64,000 bases of DNA from Flagellimonas maritima. Its GTDB lineage: Bacteria; Bacteroidota; Bacteroidia; Flavobacteriales; Flavobacteriaceae. Location of the stretch: positions 1,793,501 to 1,857,500 of the forward strand of contig NZ_CP030104.1 of the NCBI RefSeq assembly GCF_003269425.1. The letters run 5' to 3'. The translations under genes were made by a program, and so were the position numbers. Under the pieces are notes generated by a model that saw only the letters and a list, made by a program, of their open reading frames with translations, made no database searches and had not been told where the DNA came from. This document shows, piece after piece, positions 1 through 9,530 of the stretch (the stretch's first letter is position 1; every line of letters begins with the position of its first letter).

Positions 1-20
1 TGTTTACGTTTTAAAACTAT

Positions 21-53
21 TTTGATGGGGTCAAATCCTATTTTCTATATTTG
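21..53 (+). promoter_or_regulatory. Bacteroidota-type promoter for the XRE/S24 regulator
   Basis: A TTTG at 21-24 is followed after 21 bases by TATATTTG at 46-53. This fits the Bacteroidota sigma consensus TTTG-N19-TAnnTTTG. Transcription would begin near 60, ahead of both candidate start codons at 76 and 136. Confidence 0.55.
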
Positions 54-135
54 ATTGTAATTCAATTACAGAAATGTGATTTTTTGCTGCGCAAGAATTT
101 TTATGCGTAAAAATTTTACACAATATAGTAATTAT

Positions 136-843
136 ATGTACGCGATTAAACAATTACGACGTAAAAAAAACATGAGTCAATCAGATTTGGCCAAAGAAAT
201 TGGTGTTAGCCTTAGAACCATACAGCTTTATGAAAAAAGAGATGCCAATATTCCTATCAAAAATCTTTCAAGAATTGCGGCATATTTCGATTTAAGCATA
301 GCTGAACTATACCTACAAGAAGTTAACGAAAGCCAAGCAAGTTATTCGAAAAGAAAACCATTTACGAAAAGGGGGAGTGTATTTTACCCTCTAGATCACG
401 GTAAATTTTCGGTAATGTTGCCATTGGTCTTAATGGAATACCAAAAAGACTATATTGAGTTTTTGACCAGTGACATTAAAGAAGAGAAAATTTTTCAAAC
501 GGGATTTATTATCGATTTTATACCTGAAGAAACCTTAAGGGCATTTGAGGTCAAAGGTGATTCAATGAATGATAAGAGTATTGAAGGAATACCTAATAAA
601 GCATTTGTTTTGGGAATGGAATTACAAAAAAATATGCTCAGCAACGCTCATAGTACAATCTGGAATAAAGCGTATATGTTGGTCTGTAAGGATAGAATTA
701 TCTGTAAATGGCTTACAGGGTTTAATCCCGAAAAAAATACGGTCTATTGTCAAAATTTAAATAAGTCTCCAGAATATCAAGACTTTGAACTCGCCTTAGA
801 TGATATTTTAAAGACGTTTGTAATAATCAAGAAACAGTTTTAA
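136..843 (+). CDS. XRE-family regulator with S24/LexA-like C-terminal domain
   Basis: Predicted DNA-binding repressor. Counting from the ATG at 136, the first ~60 residues form a Cro/C1-type helix-turn-helix (IKQLRRKKNMSQSDLAKEIG, then a recognition helix with RTIQLYEKR). The C-terminal half contains FEVKGDSM, the S24/LexA fold motif whose Ser is catalytic in self-cleaving repressors. I cannot see from sequence whether this one cleaves itself. An upstream in-frame ATG at 76 would add 20 Cys/Phe-rich residues that do not resemble the family, so 136 is preferred. It is a stand-alone gene, convergent with the aminotransferase and only 5 bases from it. Such regulators often control stress or phage functions, but no phage genes are in view and the target is unknown. 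Confidence 0.8.
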   Translation: MYAIKQLRRKKNMSQSDLAKEIGVSLRTIQLYEKRDANIPIKNLSRIAAYFDLSIAELYLQEVNESQASYSKRKPFTKRGSVFYPLDHGKFSVMLPLVLMEYQKDYIEFLTSDIKEEKIFQTGFIIDFIPEETLRAFEVKGDSMNDKSIEGIPNKAFVLGMELQKNMLSNAHSTIWNKAYMLVCKDRIICKWLTGFNPEKNTVYCQNLNKSPEYQDFELALDDILKTFVIIKKQF

Positions 844-848
844 AGCTT

Positions 849-1994
849 CTAAATTCGATTTAGAATTTCAGCGGCTCGGTCCAATGTATCGTTTGTTTTG
901 GCAAAACAAAAACGGAGTTGCTTATTATCTTGATTGTTTAAATTAAAGACCGAAACTGGAATGCTTGCCAATTTATGTTCTTTAACAAGTCTTTCCGCAA
1001 AATCTGTATCGGTCTCATTTGTAATTTCAGAATAATCGAGCAATTGAAAATATGTGCCGGATGATGGAGTTAACCGGAATCGTGATTCTCTGATAGCCTC
1101 TAAAAAATAATCTCGTTTTTCTTGATAAAATGAACTCAGATGGAGATAGTGCCGAGGCGTTTGCAAATAAGTGGCCAATGCCTTTTGAATGGGATGGTTT
1201 ATACAGAATACATTAAACTGATGTACTTTCTGGAATTCTTCCATTAAAACCTTTGGGGCAACACAATAACCAATTTTCCACCCGGTAACGTGGAATGTTT
1301 TTCCAAAGGAAGAGCAAATAATACTCCGTGACGCCAAATCTGGAAACTTGGAAACACTCTGATGAAATTTGCCATCAAAAACAATATGCTCGTATACTTC
1401 ATCGCTCAGCAATATAATATGGGTTCCTTTGAGAATATCCTGCAACCGAAGCATATCTTCTCTGGACCAAATAGTTCCGGATGGATTGTGCGGCGTGTTG
1501 ATAATCACCATTTTTGTATCACTGTTTATAGCAGATTCAAATTCTTTCCAGTCTACCTTAAATTCCGGACCGTTCAACTGAACGGGAACGACCGTGCCAC
1601 CAAATAGCTCAATCGTGGGTTCATAACAATCATAAGCGGGTTTCAGGACAATAACTTCGTCGCCTTGTTGGACAAAGGCAGAAATTGCAGTAAAAATGAC
1701 TTGTGTTGCACCCGCGGTAATCGTTATTTCAGATTCAGGATTGTATGATTTTCCATAAAGATTTTCTGTTTTTTCTGAAATAATTTCACGAAGTGAAAAA
1801 ATTCCTTGCATCGGGGCATATTGGTAATGGCCCGTTTTTATAGCTTTTTCCACCAGTTGTAAAAGTTGGGGGTCTAGAGAAAAATTTGGAAAGCCCTGGG
1901 ATAGGTTGACGGCCTTATGTTTATTGGCCATTTTACCAATATGGCTAAAAATATTAGTTCCCACATTGGGTAACTTTGAATTAATTTGCACCAT
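849..1994 (-). CDS. Pyridoxal-phosphate aminotransferase, methionine/kynurenine type
   Basis: Fold-type I class I/II aminotransferase of 381 residues, closest in pattern to YbdL-like methionine aminotransferases and kynurenine aminotransferases. These transaminate Met, Phe or aromatic keto acids in the cytosol. Visible landmarks are LSQGFPNF near residue 31, NTPHNPSG with the PLP-contacting Asn near 170, SDEVYE near 197-202, and the Schiff-base Lys at about 232 in SSFGKTFHVTGWK. The carboxylate-binding Arg is likely in QLRFCFAK near the C-terminus. The start codon lies inside the end of the upstream vsr gene (14-base overlap), suggesting translational coupling. Exact substrate cannot be decided from sequence; methionine is the best guess. 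Confidence 0.85.
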   Translation of the reverse strand: MVQINSKLPNVGTNIFSHIGKMANKHKAVNLSQGFPNFSLDPQLLQLVEKAIKTGHYQYAPMQGIFSLREIISEKTENLYGKSYNPESEITITAGATQVIFTAISAFVQQGDEVIVLKPAYDCYEPTIELFGGTVVPVQLNGPEFKVDWKEFESAINSDTKMVIINTPHNPSGTIWSREDMLRLQDILKGTHIILLSDEVYEHIVFDGKFHQSVSKFPDLASRSIICSSFGKTFHVTGWKIGYCVAPKVLMEEFQKVHQFNVFCINHPIQKALATYLQTPRHYLHLSSFYQEKRDYFLEAIRESRFRLTPSSGTYFQLLDYSEITNETDTDFAERLVKEHKLASIPVSVFNLNNQDNKQLRFCFAKTNDTLDRAAEILNRI

Positions 1995-2466
1995 TATTTG
2001 AATATTTTTCCAGATGGAAAATTACTTTTTGTAGGCAAGATTGCAGGTTTTTTTTGATGTCGCTTTCCCAAAATCGAAATACAGTATACCCCAACTGTTT
2101 TAATTCTTCATTTACCTCCCTGTCCCTTTGCATGTTCCGTTCAATTTTTGGAATCCAAAATTCACGATTGGTCTTTATCTTGGTTTTTCGTTCTTCCCAA
2201 TTATAGCCATGCCAATACTCGCCATCAATAAAGATTACGGTTTTATATTTATTTAAGACGATGTCCGGTTTTCCTATCAACTTTTTGTAGTCAATTCTAT
2301 AACGATAACCTGCTTTCCACAGCGCTTTTCTAAATGCAAGCTCAGGCTTGGTGTTCTTACCACGTATTTTGCTCATGATCTTGGAGCGCTGCGGTGTAGT
2401 ATAGAACCCTGCTTCTTCATTAAACCGGGGAACTTTTATAGGCTCTTCTAAATAATTTTTCGGCAT
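1981..2466 (-). CDS. vsr: Very-short-patch-repair (Vsr) DNA endonuclease
   Basis: Vsr nicks DNA 5' of T in T:G mismatches left by deamination of 5-methylcytosine. The 161-residue protein has the family layout: TTPQRSKIMSKIRGKNTKPE with catalytic-type Glu near 42, then GKPDIVLNKYKTVIF with the metal-binding Asp near 68, then DGEYWHGYNW with His near 86, then EFWIPKIERNMQRD and the closing FRFWESDI. The structural zinc cysteines of E. coli Vsr are absent; DGEYWHGYNW replaces the Cys-containing segment. No cytosine methyltransferase, the usual partner, is nearby. Its 3' end overlaps the aminotransferase start by 14 bases. A role as a general mismatch nuclease or as a relic of a lost modification system is possible. 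Confidence 0.85.
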   Translation of the reverse strand: MPKNYLEEPIKVPRFNEEAGFYTTPQRSKIMSKIRGKNTKPELAFRKALWKAGYRYRIDYKKLIGKPDIVLNKYKTVIFIDGEYWHGYNWEERKTKIKTNREFWIPKIERNMQRDREVNEELKQLGYTVFRFWESDIKKNLQSCLQKVIFHLEKYSNNGAN

Positions 2467-2480
2467 ATTTCAAGATAACG

Positions 2481-2519
2481 AAAAACCCGAACTCCCTTTG
2501 AATGGAATCCGGGTTTTTT
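2481..2519 (-). terminator. Rho-independent terminator after sdhCAB
   Basis: Inverted repeat AAAACCCGAACTCC / GGAATCCGGGTTTT followed by T-runs on both strands. It lies between the 3' end of sdhB and the start of vsr, so it most likely ends the sdhCAB transcript. Confidence 0.65.
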
Positions 2520-2540
2520 ATAAGCTAAAAAATAATGGTC

Positions 2541-3287
2541 CTATCCTTTTATACTGGCAGAAAGATATTCGCGATTCATCCGTGCTATATTTTCCAAAGA
2601 AATCCCTTTAGGGCATTCAACCTCGCATGCTCCGGTATTGGTACAGTTTCCAAATCCTTCCAAATCCATTTGCCGGACCATATTCTCAACACGCTCCGCA
2701 GCTTCTACCCGTCCTTGTGGCAATAATGCGAACTGTGATACTTTCGCAGAAGTAAATAGCATAGCGCTCGCATTTTTACAAGCAGCTACACAGGCACCAC
2801 AGCCAATACATGTTGCAGCGTTAAAAGACTTGTCCGCCATGTCTTTCTCAATGGGGATGGCATTGGCGTCTACAGGCCTTCCAGAAGTATTAACGGAAAT
2901 ATAGCCCCCAGCTTGTTGAATTCTATCAAAAGCAGTTCTATCCACAATTAGGTCTTTTACTACGGGGAATGCTTTTGCTCTCCATGGCTCAATTACAATT
3001 TCGTCACCATCATTAAAGCTGCGCATGTGCAATTGGCAAACGGTAATCATGGAATCGGGTCCGTGCGGCCTTCCATTTATTTGTAATGAACAGGTGCCAC
3101 AGATTCCTTCTCGGCAATCATGGTCAAATTCAACAGGTTCCTCCCCTTTGGAAATCAGTTCCTCATTTAGGATATCCAACATTTCCAAAAAAGACATATC
3201 GCTTTCCACACCATCCAAAGTATAATCTACCATTTGACCTTTGGTGGAAGTATTCTTTTGTCTCCAAATCTTCAAATATAATTTCAT
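2541..3287 (-). CDS. sdhB: Succinate dehydrogenase / fumarate reductase iron-sulfur subunit
   Basis: Electron-transfer subunit of complex II, carrying electrons from the FAD of SdhA to quinone and haem in SdhC. The 2Fe-2S ligands are seen in CREGICGTC (Cys 58, 63, 66) with a further Cys near 84. The C-terminal part has [11 protein letters not shown] (Cys 160, 163, 166, 170) and [15 protein letters not shown] (Cys 215, 221, 225) for the 4Fe-4S and 3Fe-4S clusters. Length of 248 matches the Bacteroidota family. It is the last gene of sdhCAB, 8 bases after sdhA. Whether the enzyme works mainly in the oxidative or the reductive direction cannot be read from sequence. Confidence 0.95.
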   Translation of the reverse strand: MKLYLKIWRQKNTSTKGQMVDYTLDGVESDMSFLEMLDILNEELISKGEEPVEFDHDCREGICGTCSLQINGRPHGPDSMITVCQLHMRSFNDGDEIVIEPWRAKAFPVVKDLIVDRTAFDRIQQAGGYISVNTSGRPVDANAIPIEKDMADKSFNAATCIGCGACVAACKNASAMLFTSAKVSQFALLPQGRVEAAERVENMVRQMDLEGFGNCTNTGACEVECPKGISLENIARMNREYLSASIKG

Positions 3288-3295
3288 AGCTATTT

Positions 3296-5299
3296 TTATT
3301 TGTAAGAACGAGTTTTTACTTTAATGTTTTCATAGACCAAATCTTCCTTATGCAGTTTTGCATCACTTGGCTCCCCCATGTATTCCCAAGCGGATACAAA
3401 TTTGAAGTTTTCGTCATCACGTAATGCTTCTCCTTCCGGTGTTTGGTATTCTTCCCTAAAGTGTCCTCCACAAGATTCGTTACGTTCTAAAGCATCTTTT
3501 GCAAAAAGTTCTCCGAGTTCCAAGAAATCGGCAACTCTTCCAGCTTTTTCAAGTTCTTGGTTCTTGCCGTTAGGACTGCCGGGAATTTTTACGTTTTCCC
3601 AGAAATCCTTTCGCAATTCAGCAATTTCCTTAATGGCTTCTTTTAATTCTTTGGCATTACGGGACATGCCACATTTGTTCCACATAATTTTACCCAATTT
3701 CTTGTGGTAATAATCTACAGAATGTATTCCTGTTCCGGACATCAATTTCTCCAGTCTATCCTTTACATTCTTTTCGGCGGCATCAAACTCTAGAGAATCG
3801 ATTGGGATTGCTCCTGTTCTAATATCATCTGATAAGTAATCACCGATTGTATACGGCAATACAAAATATCCATCTGCCAGCCCTTGCATCAAAGCAGATG
3901 CCCCAAGACGATTTGCTCCGTGGTCACTAAAATTGGCTTCTCCGGCAGCATAACAGCCAGGGATAGTGGTTTGCAGATTATAATCCACCCAAAGTCCGCC
4001 CATGGTATAATGTACGGCAGGATAGATCATCATTGGGGTTTTGTATGGATTTTGATCTACTATTTTTTCGTACATCTGAAAAAGGTTTCCATACTTTTCT
4101 TCTACAATTTTTTCGCCCAAGTCACGAATGGTATCATCGTCTACATCCTTCATGCCGGATGTTAATGCTTTTTCTTTTCCATAGCGCATAATTGCAGCTG
4201 AGAAATCCAAGTAAACTGCTTCTCCTGTTTTGTTTACGCCAAACCCGGCATCGCAGCGTTCTTTTGCAGCTCTTGATGCAACATCCCTGGGAACCAAGTT
4301 TCCAAATGCGGGATAACGTCTCTCCAGATAGTAGTCGCGTTCTTCTTCACCAAGTTGTGTTGGTTTTAATTTCCCTTCACGAATGGCTTGGGCATCTTCC
4401 AAACGTTTTGGCACCCAAATACGTCCATCGTTTCGTAAAGATTCTGACATTAATGTCAGTTTGGATTGATGATCTCCTGAAACCGGGATGCACGTTGGAT
4501 GGATTTGTGTAAAACAGGGATTGGCAAAGAAAGCCCCTTTTTTATGTGCCTTCCATGCAGCCATTACGTTGGCTCCCATACAATATGTTGAAAGGAAAAA
4601 TAGATTACCATAACCACCTGTTGCCAATACTACGGCATGTGCGGAATGTCTTTCAATTTCTCCACTGACCAAATCCCTTGCGATGATACCTCTTGCTTTT
4701 CCATCAACCAATACCAAATCCAACATCTCATGACGGGTATATGACTTTATTTTCCCTCTTTGGATTTGTCTGTTCATTGCGGCATAAGCCCCCAACAACA
4801 ATTGTTGTCCGGTCTGTCCTTTGGCATAGAAGGTTCTTGAAACAAGTACGCCACCAAATGAACGGTTATCTAAAAGGCCACCGTATTCGCGTGCAAAAGG
4901 GACACCTTGGGCAACGCACTGGTCAATAATATTGGTTGAAACTTCAGCCAAGCGATATACATTGGATTCACGGGAACGGTAATCCCCTCCTTTTATGGTA
5001 TCATAGAACAAACGATATACACTATCTCCGTCTCCTTGATAGTTTTTGGCGGCGTTCACACCCCCTTGTGCAGCAATTGAATGTGCCCTTCTGGGTGAAT
5101 CTTGATAGCAGAACGTTTTTACATTATATCCCAATTCGGCCAAAGTTGCTGCTGCCGAACCTCCCGCCAGACCTGTACCAACAACGATAATATCGATATT
5201 GCGTTTGTTGGCAGGGTTAACAAGATCTATTTCGTTTTTATGTTTTGTCCATTTATCGGCCAATGGTCCTTGCGGCTCTCTAGAATCCAATACTCCCAT
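3296..5299 (-). CDS. sdhA: Succinate dehydrogenase / fumarate reductase flavoprotein subunit
   Basis: Catalytic subunit of complex II, oxidising succinate to fumarate on a covalent FAD. The dinucleotide-binding motif is at residues 41-57 ([17 protein letters not shown]). [14 protein letters not shown] follows, with His 73 as the likely covalent FAD attachment site. [10 protein letters not shown] and the closing [20 protein letters not shown] segment belong to the FAD/substrate domain. Length of 667 is typical of the Bacteroidota b558-type complex. It is flanked tightly by sdhC (2 bases upstream) and sdhB. Confidence 0.95.
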   Translation of the reverse strand: MGVLDSREPQGPLADKWTKHKNEIDLVNPANKRNIDIIVVGTGLAGGSAAATLAELGYNVKTFCYQDSPRRAHSIAAQGGVNAAKNYQGDGDSVYRLFYDTIKGGDYRSRESNVYRLAEVSTNIIDQCVAQGVPFAREYGGLLDNRSFGGVLVSRTFYAKGQTGQQLLLGAYAAMNRQIQRGKIKSYTRHEMLDLVLVDGKARGIIARDLVSGEIERHSAHAVVLATGGYGNLFFLSTYCMGANVMAAWKAHKKGAFFANPCFTQIHPTCIPVSGDHQSKLTLMSESLRNDGRIWVPKRLEDAQAIREGKLKPTQLGEEERDYYLERRYPAFGNLVPRDVASRAAKERCDAGFGVNKTGEAVYLDFSAAIMRYGKEKALTSGMKDVDDDTIRDLGEKIVEEKYGNLFQMYEKIVDQNPYKTPMMIYPAVHYTMGGLWVDYNLQTTIPGCYAAGEANFSDHGANRLGASALMQGLADGYFVLPYTIGDYLSDDIRTGAIPIDSLEFDAAEKNVKDRLEKLMSGTGIHSVDYYHKKLGKIMWNKCGMSRNAKELKEAIKEIAELRKDFWENVKIPGSPNGKNQELEKAGRVADFLELGELFAKDALERNESCGGHFREEYQTPEGEALRDDENFKFVSAWEYMGEPSDAKLHKEDLVYENIKVKTRSYK

Positions 5300-5301
5300 A
5301 A

Positions 5302-5970
5302 TTAATGTGTTATTGGGTTAAGGTGATGATATAGGGCGATGAAAATAAAACCCAAAGGAATCACCACTGAAAATATATTTGTAAATAATTTAATTCCGGC
5401 GGAATACTTGTTATTGACCCCCATACTTTGGAAAGAAGATGAGAAACCATGCCATAAGTGCAAGCTCAATAGAACAAATGAGATAACGTAGATTATGGTA
5501 CGCCAGACAGGTGCAAATTTCTCAACTGTTTCTTCATGGTAACGTGTTGGGTCTTCGGGGTTGGCTTCAATGTATTTAAAAGCCATTTCATGTACCCAAA
5601 AATCATAAAAATGCAGTCCTAGAAATGCAAGCACTACCAAACCCGTGTAGATCATATTTCTAGATACCCAAGGAGCATTTGCACTACCCTTATATTTTAC
5701 GTAGCCTACACCTCTTGCCCTTCTATTTTGTATTTCTAAAATGAAACCCATTACAAAGTGAATAATAACTCCTGCAATAAGAATTGGTTGTAAAATGAAT
5801 TGTACCAATGGATTGTATCCCATAAAATGGGACCACGAGTTAAAAACATCCGGGTCGATCACGGACGTAATGTTAATGACAAAATGTTGTGTTAGGAAAA
5901 CAACCAAGAAGAGTCCCGAAAGTGCCATTACTATTTTACGGGCTATCGAAGATTTTAACAATCCGCTCAT
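5302..5970 (-). CDS. sdhC: Succinate dehydrogenase cytochrome b subunit (b558 family)
   Basis: Membrane anchor of complex II: binds b-type haem and reduces menaquinone. The 222-residue protein shows five hydrophobic segments, starting with [20 protein letters not shown]. Histidines sit within or beside the membrane segments ([36 protein letters not shown]), as needed for haem ligation. A single large anchor subunit instead of separate SdhC and SdhD is the usual state in Bacteroidota. It is first in the sdhCAB operon, with a plausible promoter directly upstream. Confidence 0.93.
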   Translation of the reverse strand: MSGLLKSSIARKIVMALSGLFLVVFLTQHFVINITSVIDPDVFNSWSHFMGYNPLVQFILQPILIAGVIIHFVMGFILEIQNRRARGVGYVKYKGSANAPWVSRNMIYTGLVVLAFLGLHFYDFWVHEMAFKYIEANPEDPTRYHEETVEKFAPVWRTIIYVISFVLLSLHLWHGFSSSFQSMGVNNKYSAGIKLFTNIFSVVIPLGFIFIALYHHLNPITH

Positions 5971-5988
5971 TGAAGTCAGTTTTACTTA

Positions 5989-6019
5989 CAAATTTACGGC
6001 ACAAACAAGTTTTTAACAA
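5989..6019 (-). promoter_or_regulatory. Predicted sdhCAB promoter
   Basis: Reading the minus strand, TTG (6019-6017) is followed after 20 bases by TAAATTTG (5996-5989), matching TAnnTTTG. The start codon of sdhC at 5970 would leave a very short leader. Confidence 0.45.
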
Positions 6020-6123
6020 GCTTTCAACAATGCAAGACGCCTTATTTAGATTGATTATAATGTGAGTTTGTGTTTGTTGAATGTCTGTGTCGTTTTTTAA
6101 AAACATTCAGCAATACCCTTCAA

Positions 6124-6150
6124 CAAAAAAACCCTTTTTAAAGGGCTTTT
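6124..6150 (-). terminator. Terminator after the SIMPL-domain gene
   Basis: On the minus strand AAAAGCCCTT-TAAA-AAGGGTTTTTTT forms a stem followed by a T-run, 97 bases beyond the stop codon of the SIMPL-domain gene. The rest of 5971-6246 holds only the sdh promoter; I see no gene there. Confidence 0.6.
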
Positions 6151-6246
6151 AAAATAGAAATGATTACTATTGAATCCGATTTTAAAAAAAGGAAACATCA
6201 CTATATCGATTATAAGGCTTTAAACTCCAATATCTCTAATAATATT

Positions 6247-6861
6247 TTAATCATTCTTAAGAGCAAACGTCACAACAACTTCATATTGAAAATGACCCAA
6301 GGGTTTATCATAGTAGAGCCCTCTAATAATTTCTTCATCCAAATAGTTTCTGTTGTCATCTATGCTTATTACTTTGCCTAAATCCAATTCAATGTTCTTG
6401 GTCATAGCTTCTGCTTTCTTCTTTGCATTTTCAAAAGCCTTTTTGGAAAGCGATGCAATTTCTTCCTCATCAAGTGTTATAACCTGATCAAATTGTAGCC
6501 GCTGTACACCAAAGGACTTGGATTTCATGAATTTTCGAAAGTCTTCCAATGTGGATGTTTCAAATTCATAGATGGTACCTTCTTTATCATACCCCAATGA
6601 TTCATAAGCAAATTTATCTTCTTTTAATTGTGCTAAAGATATGCCATTGCTCTTAAGGGCTGCATCGTACTTTTCTTTCATTTGGGATAACGTAAAAGTT
6701 TCTGATGGAAGACTGGAATAGGCAGAACTCAAGGTCACGGAACCTTTGAACATAGGCGTCTTGTCAATGTGCACTGCTCTGCCAATAACTTGTATGGATG
6801 GTTGCTTTTGGCCAAACCCGAAATAAGATATTAGTATAAGAAAGAATATTATTTTTTTCAT
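6247..6861 (-). CDS. SIMPL-domain (DUF541) secreted protein
   Basis: Periplasmic or envelope protein of 204 residues with an N-terminal Sec signal (MKKIIFFLILISYFGFGQ). The rest fits the SIMPL/DUF541 fold: an N-terminal IQVIGRAVHIDKTP strand region and the typical C-terminal helix and strand AFENAKKKAEAMTKNIELDLGKVISID. Family members (for example YggE) are tied to oxidative stress, but the molecular activity is unknown. It is flanked by terminators on both sides and is probably monocistronic. Confidence 0.7.
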   Translation of the reverse strand: MKKIIFFLILISYFGFGQKQPSIQVIGRAVHIDKTPMFKGSVTLSSAYSSLPSETFTLSQMKEKYDAALKSNGISLAQLKEDKFAYESLGYDKEGTIYEFETSTLEDFRKFMKSKSFGVQRLQFDQVITLDEEEIASLSKKAFENAKKKAEAMTKNIELDLGKVISIDDNRNYLDEEIIRGLYYDKPLGHFQYEVVVTFALKND

Positions 6862-6924
6862 GATTATTTTTTTTGAACACTTGCTAAAGTGATTTGAACT
6901 CCTTCAACGGATTATACGACCAAA

Positions 6925-6955
6925 GAAAGGCCCCCAGGGATACCCGGGAGCCTAT
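6925..6955 (-). terminator. Terminator after the collagen-like lipoprotein
   Basis: On the minus strand AGGCTCCCGGG-TATC-CCTGGGGGCCT is a strong GC-rich hairpin followed by TTCTTT. It begins 6 bases after the stop codon of the collagen-like gene. Confidence 0.75.
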
Positions 6956-6960
6956 TTGGA

Positions 6961-7584
6961 TTATTCTTCTATACCAAAAAGTTCAGTAATTTCTTTATAG
7001 GACATTTTGGAATAGTCCAAAGAACTATTCTTGGTAGTAATGTCTCCTGGCCCAGAACCTCCAGAGGGAGTTCCTCCAGGAATCAAAACGTAGCGGTATT
7101 CGCCAAAAAATGGCACCCCTGTAGGATTACCCTCTTCGTTTGCAGATACGATGATGAATAACTGCCCAGCTTCTTCCGCTCTAAAATAGTAGGATTGCTG
7201 CCGTGATGCACCAAAAACAATGGGTAGCGGGTACACATCCGTGTCTTCGGTAATAGGATTGGGCGTGGAACGCCCAAAAACCAATATTACACCTTCGTTT
7301 ATAATATCGTCTGTCATCAACGGGGCATCTATGGAGAATGAGGCAGAAGTTGCTATAATATTATCATCAAATTCCGAATCTATCCAATCTGAATAAATGA
7401 CATTGGCCGTACCTGTCTCTCCCTGTTCGCCCTGAGCTCCGTCCGCGCCGGCAGGTCCTTGTTCACCTTGTGGCCCAGCTGGGCCGGCAGGTCCTGTTTC
7501 ACCGTCTTCGGCGGAGCATGATATTACTAATGCCCCTAAAAACAACATTGAAAATAGATGTAAAAATTTTCTTCTTTTTTGCAT
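6961..7584 (-). CDS. Lipoprotein with short collagen-like Gly-X-Y tract
   Basis: Signal peptide with lipobox VISC (Cys 23), followed directly by about 11 Gly-X-Y triplets (residues ~28-60; GPA, GPQ, GEQ, GAD types). A non-repetitive ~145-residue domain comes next, beginning NVIYSDW. Collagen-like tracts in bacterial surface proteins form trimeric stalks. This tract is short, so it is probably a trimeric tether lifting the C-terminal domain off the outer membrane. The C-terminal domain is unknown to me, though similar lipoproteins are common in Flavobacteriia. It ends with a disordered Gly/Ser-rich stretch and SYKEITELFGIEE. Confidence 0.7.
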   Translation of the reverse strand: MQKRRKFLHLFSMLFLGALVISCSAEDGETGPAGPAGPQGEQGPAGADGAQGEQGETGTANVIYSDWIDSEFDDNIIATSASFSIDAPLMTDDIINEGVILVFGRSTPNPITEDTDVYPLPIVFGASRQQSYYFRAEEAGQLFIIVSANEEGNPTGVPFFGEYRYVLIPGGTPSGGSGPGDITTKNSSLDYSKMSYKEITELFGIEE

Positions 7585-7665
7585 AACTAAATGAGGTTAA
7601 AATTAGTCAGCAAACCTATAAACCAAAAAAATTCTAGATGTCCGGTATTTTTCAATTTTAAAGAA

Positions 7666-9351
7666 TCAGGACATCATCAAATGCATTTGTCGGTATTCCG
7701 ATGGAGTGATTCCTATCTTTTTCTTGAACGCATTATAAAAAGTGGATTTTGAGTTGAAACCGGATTCCAGTCCGATGGCTATTATGGTATAATTGGAAAA
7801 ACTAGGATTGGCAAGCATATCCTTAGCTTCGTTGAGACGGTACATATTGATAAAATCCGAAAAATTCGTACCGCTTAATTTATTTATGATTTGGGACAGA
7901 TACCCTACGCTTATTTTTAAATAGTTGCTTACCGAAAGTAGGTCCAAATAAGGATCCAAATATGGTCTTTCCTCTTCAAACCAATTTAGGAGTTCTTTGT
8001 AATATGCATTGTCATCCGTAAGCTCGAACAGGGATTGTTTGCCAATATGTGATAGTTTGGTCGCCGTTAGCTTGGCTATCAATTGAAACAGCAACAAGTG
8101 TTTTTCATTAAAAAAATCTTTTTCGGAATTCTCGGAATCCAATACACCGATAAGTTCACCATTATTAATTATGGGTACGGCCAACTCCGACTTTCTGTTT
8201 TTGTCGTCCAAAATATAGCGTCCGTCCCGCTCTATATTTTTCACCATCTCCCATTCTCCTTTTTTTGCTGCGGAACCAACAATTCCTTTGCCTAGGGGTA
8301 TTTCCAAAGGGCTTAGAATTTTTTTGTCCCCATTGTCCTTATTTCCATAAGCCGCTTTTTGCACCAGCACATTTCTATTTTTATCGAAAATATAGATAAC
8401 ACAATCTTCCAGCCCAAGTTTGGCGATACAATTTTTAGTGATGTCCCAAACTACGTCCTCCTCATTTTTTTTATCGAAAAGCGACGTTGCAAAGTAGCTG
8501 AGAATTTCGGTTATATAGTCTTGGCTTTCATGAATTGATATTAGCTCATTTGTACTGAAAATATTCCTGAGGGCCGATACCTGAAAATTTCCGTTAATCG
8601 ATTTTAACTCACTTTCCTGAAGGGTTTTTTTCTGTCCCAATTCCTTTAAATGTTTTTCGCCCTGAAATAAGAAGGAATAGTAAAAAGCTATGAAAAGCGT
8701 CCATAAAGGATAATAGGGCACATGACCGCTCCATGAGTCAAAAAGTTTAATTGACATGATGACCAACAACCAAATAAAACATAAAAAAACCATGACGATA
8801 TAGGTTTTTTTTAACCATCTGGTTTTCTTTAGTACCACTTTATAGGGCAACCTACCTATGCTACTTTCATATTCTTTTATGACCCTATGATTCCAGATTG
8901 CCATTAGGAGTGAAAAGGCCACCGCACTGTTTTCGTCAAATTCTGCTCCAATATTTGCCGCCACTCCCATGGAAAGGAATGCATAGTCCATGATGACATT
9001 TATCTTCAAGAAGGTATAAAGTCCTAGAAAGAGAATAAACGGAATCAAAAAATAAACAAGACTTTTTTTAAAAATTTCTGATTTTCCCAAATAACTATAG
9101 GTAAAACCTGTAAAAAGAGCAGGGCATAGAAACTGGAATGGCATATATAGTATTAATAGCAAAGGATAAAGCTTGGTCAGACCAATATCGATAAATAGAA
9201 CCTGGACAATGACTAGATTGGATAACAAAATAAACCAATACATGTATTGGTAAGTGCTGTCTTTTTTGTGAACAAAGATTTTATAAATGCATAGGAGAAC
9301 AATGGGTAGGGTGGTCGATAAAACAATACCGTTGAAAAGATTCCAGTTCAT
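7666..9351 (-). CDS. Membrane-bound GAF-AraC transcriptional regulator
   Basis: A 561-residue one-component regulator. Roughly residues 1-240 hold about seven hydrophobic segments ending in an FLFQGEKHLKEL linker. Residues ~285-430 read as a GAF domain (LGLEDCVIYIFDKNRNVL, GIVGSAAKKGEW, SELAVPIINNGELIGVLDSE). The C-terminal ~100 residues are an AraC/XylS double helix-turn-helix (VGYLSQIINKLSGTNFSDFI, GFNSKSTFYNAFKKKIGITP). DNA binding would therefore be tethered to the inner membrane. The ligand sensed by the 7TM or GAF part is unknown. No obvious target operon is adjacent; rimK is divergent. Confidence 0.8.
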   Translation of the reverse strand: MNWNLFNGIVLSTTLPIVLLCIYKIFVHKKDSTYQYMYWFILLSNLVIVQVLFIDIGLTKLYPLLLILYMPFQFLCPALFTGFTYSYLGKSEIFKKSLVYFLIPFILFLGLYTFLKINVIMDYAFLSMGVAANIGAEFDENSAVAFSLLMAIWNHRVIKEYESSIGRLPYKVVLKKTRWLKKTYIVMVFLCFIWLLVIMSIKLFDSWSGHVPYYPLWTLFIAFYYSFLFQGEKHLKELGQKKTLQESELKSINGNFQVSALRNIFSTNELISIHESQDYITEILSYFATSLFDKKNEEDVVWDITKNCIAKLGLEDCVIYIFDKNRNVLVQKAAYGNKDNGDKKILSPLEIPLGKGIVGSAAKKGEWEMVKNIERDGRYILDDKNRKSELAVPIINNGELIGVLDSENSEKDFFNEKHLLLFQLIAKLTATKLSHIGKQSLFELTDDNAYYKELLNWFEEERPYLDPYLDLLSVSNYLKISVGYLSQIINKLSGTNFSDFINMYRLNEAKDMLANPSFSNYTIIAIGLESGFNSKSTFYNAFKKKIGITPSEYRQMHLMMS

Positions 9352-9530
9352 TTTGGGGCAAGCTGAGGTTGAACATTAAAAATAATCCCCAATGGGTTTT
9401 CAAAAAAGATTTATCTTCTGATTGGTAAGTAAAAATGTATAAATGGCATGTAAATTTTCTTTTAAGAAAAAAAAAGGATTATTTTTTGACCGATATTACA
9501 TGAATATAAACCAACGTATCCAATTCAGTA

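Noticed and set aside
76..843. Prophage edge, because of an S24-type repressor
   Set aside because: No integrase, structural or lysis genes follow; neighbours are housekeeping genes.
6160..6381. 73-codon plus-strand frame
   Set aside because: Mostly antisense to the 3' end of the SIMPL gene, low-complexity product, and it spans that gene's terminator region.
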